Assembly: GCF_927798175.1 (NCBI RefSeq)
Contig: NZ_CAKMMP010000027.1
Location: 1-51,316 of the forward strand
From: Paenibacillus sp. JJ-223
GTDB taxonomy: Bacteria > Bacillota > Bacilli > Paenibacillales > Paenibacillaceae
Reading direction: 5' to 3'
DNA: 51,316 bases
The stretch's first letter is position 1. Each line of letters begins with the position of its first letter. The notes under the pieces are model-generated. The model was not told where the DNA came from and did no database searches. It saw only the letters and a list, made by a program, of their open reading frames with translations. The translations under genes were made by a program, and so were the position numbers. This document shows positions 51,014-51,316 of the stretch, piece by piece.

Positions 51014-51034
51014 AGTGGCGGAACCGACGGGATA
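51014..51034 (-). repeat. Duplicate of the tRNA-Asp 3' end (partial tRNA)
   Basis: These 21 bases are identical to 51126-51146, the CCA end, acceptor strand and start of the T arm of the adjacent tRNA-Asp. The rest of the tRNA is missing: beyond the repeat comes unrelated sequence with a TTCGAG/CTCGAA hairpin. This could be a relic of a duplicated tRNA or of tRNA-targeted integration. Confidence 0.75.
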
Positions 51035-51128
51035 CTCTCACTTCGTTCGAGACTGCGCAGCTTATGCTCTCGAAGTGAATGCTTCGACGAACCCATTTAC
51101 GGATTCTCATCCCTGATGAATATTCAAG

Positions 51129-51206
51129 TGGCGGAACCGACGGGATTCGAACCCGCGATCTCCTGCGTGACAGGCAGGCATGTTAGGCCAACTACACCAC
51201 GGTTCC
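51129..51206 (-). tRNA. tRNA-Asp (GTC)
   Basis: A 78-nt gene including encoded CCA. Acceptor GGAACCG/CGGTTCC, discriminator G and anticodon GTC in CTGTCAC. Together with the next gene, the order fMet-Asp is common after firmicute rRNA operons. Confidence 0.95.
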
Positions 51207-51232
51207 ACGATCCCTTATTAAAATAAGTTCAA

Positions 51233-51306
<74 letters not shown>

Positions 51307-51316
51307 TCGTTAAAAA

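Overview
The window looks like the chromosome of a Paenibacillus-type firmicute. GC is moderate, ribosome-binding sites are strong (AAGGAGG, GGGAGG, AGGTGA), TTG and GTG starts are common, sigma-A promoters have 17-bp spacers, one promoter carries a sigma-D -10 box, there is a perfect cre box, and the sugar ABC systems are CUT1 type with a UgpC/MsmX ATPase. The assignment is inferred from gene content only.

Layout. 1-2.6 kb: the 5' end of a probable group II intron just past a terminator, then a secreted protein of nine bacterial Ig-like (Big_2) repeats. 2.9-8.1 kb: a minus-strand operon of a heparinase II/III-family lyase, an unassigned large enzyme and a GH88 unsaturated glucuronyl hydrolase, with a cre box at its promoter. 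8.4-12.4 kb: a small HExxH protein with an apparent CTG start, a KGG-repeat stress protein, an SGNH hydrolase, a uronate-dehydrogenase-like SDR and AzlCD. 12.7-18.2 kb: two chemoreceptors flanking a four-part zinc-finger/HTH/DUF2087/GIY-YIG protein. 18.4-19.9 kb: a secreted serine hydrolase. 20-28.3 kb: an AraC regulator divergent from a sugar-binding protein, two permeases, two sulfatases and a formylglycine-generating enzyme. 28.4-41.2 kb: a peptidoglycan amino-sugar recycling locus. 41.4-48.2 kb: an Fe(III)/phosphonate-type ABC operon ending in a beta-CASP metallo-hydrolase, with a divergent LysR gene. 48.3-50 kb: a secreted CYTH-like protein and an atypical SDR. 50.15-51.3 kb: eleven tRNA genes on the minus strand, probably the tail of an rRNA operon lying beyond the window.

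How the genes fit together. Two glycan-use programmes dominate. The first is acidic and sulfated glycan use: a lyase and GH88 hydrolase can release unsaturated uronate, the uronate-dehydrogenase-like enzyme could oxidise uronic acids, and the sulfatase operon supplies both the sulfatases and the enzyme that activates their cysteine. That sulfatase transporter has no ATPase gene of its own. The second is MurNAc salvage: NamZ (GH171) and NagZ (GH3) cut amino sugars from peptidoglycan fragments, a CUT1 ABC importer takes them up, a BadF-type kinase phosphorylates them, MurQ removes the lactyl ether, AnmK handles anhydro-MurNAc and MurR is the likely regulator. An ABC importer plus kinase stands where B. 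subtilis has the MurP phosphotransferase system. A related 17-bp motif sits in the promoter spacers of both the importer operon and anmK-murR and is a candidate MurR operator.
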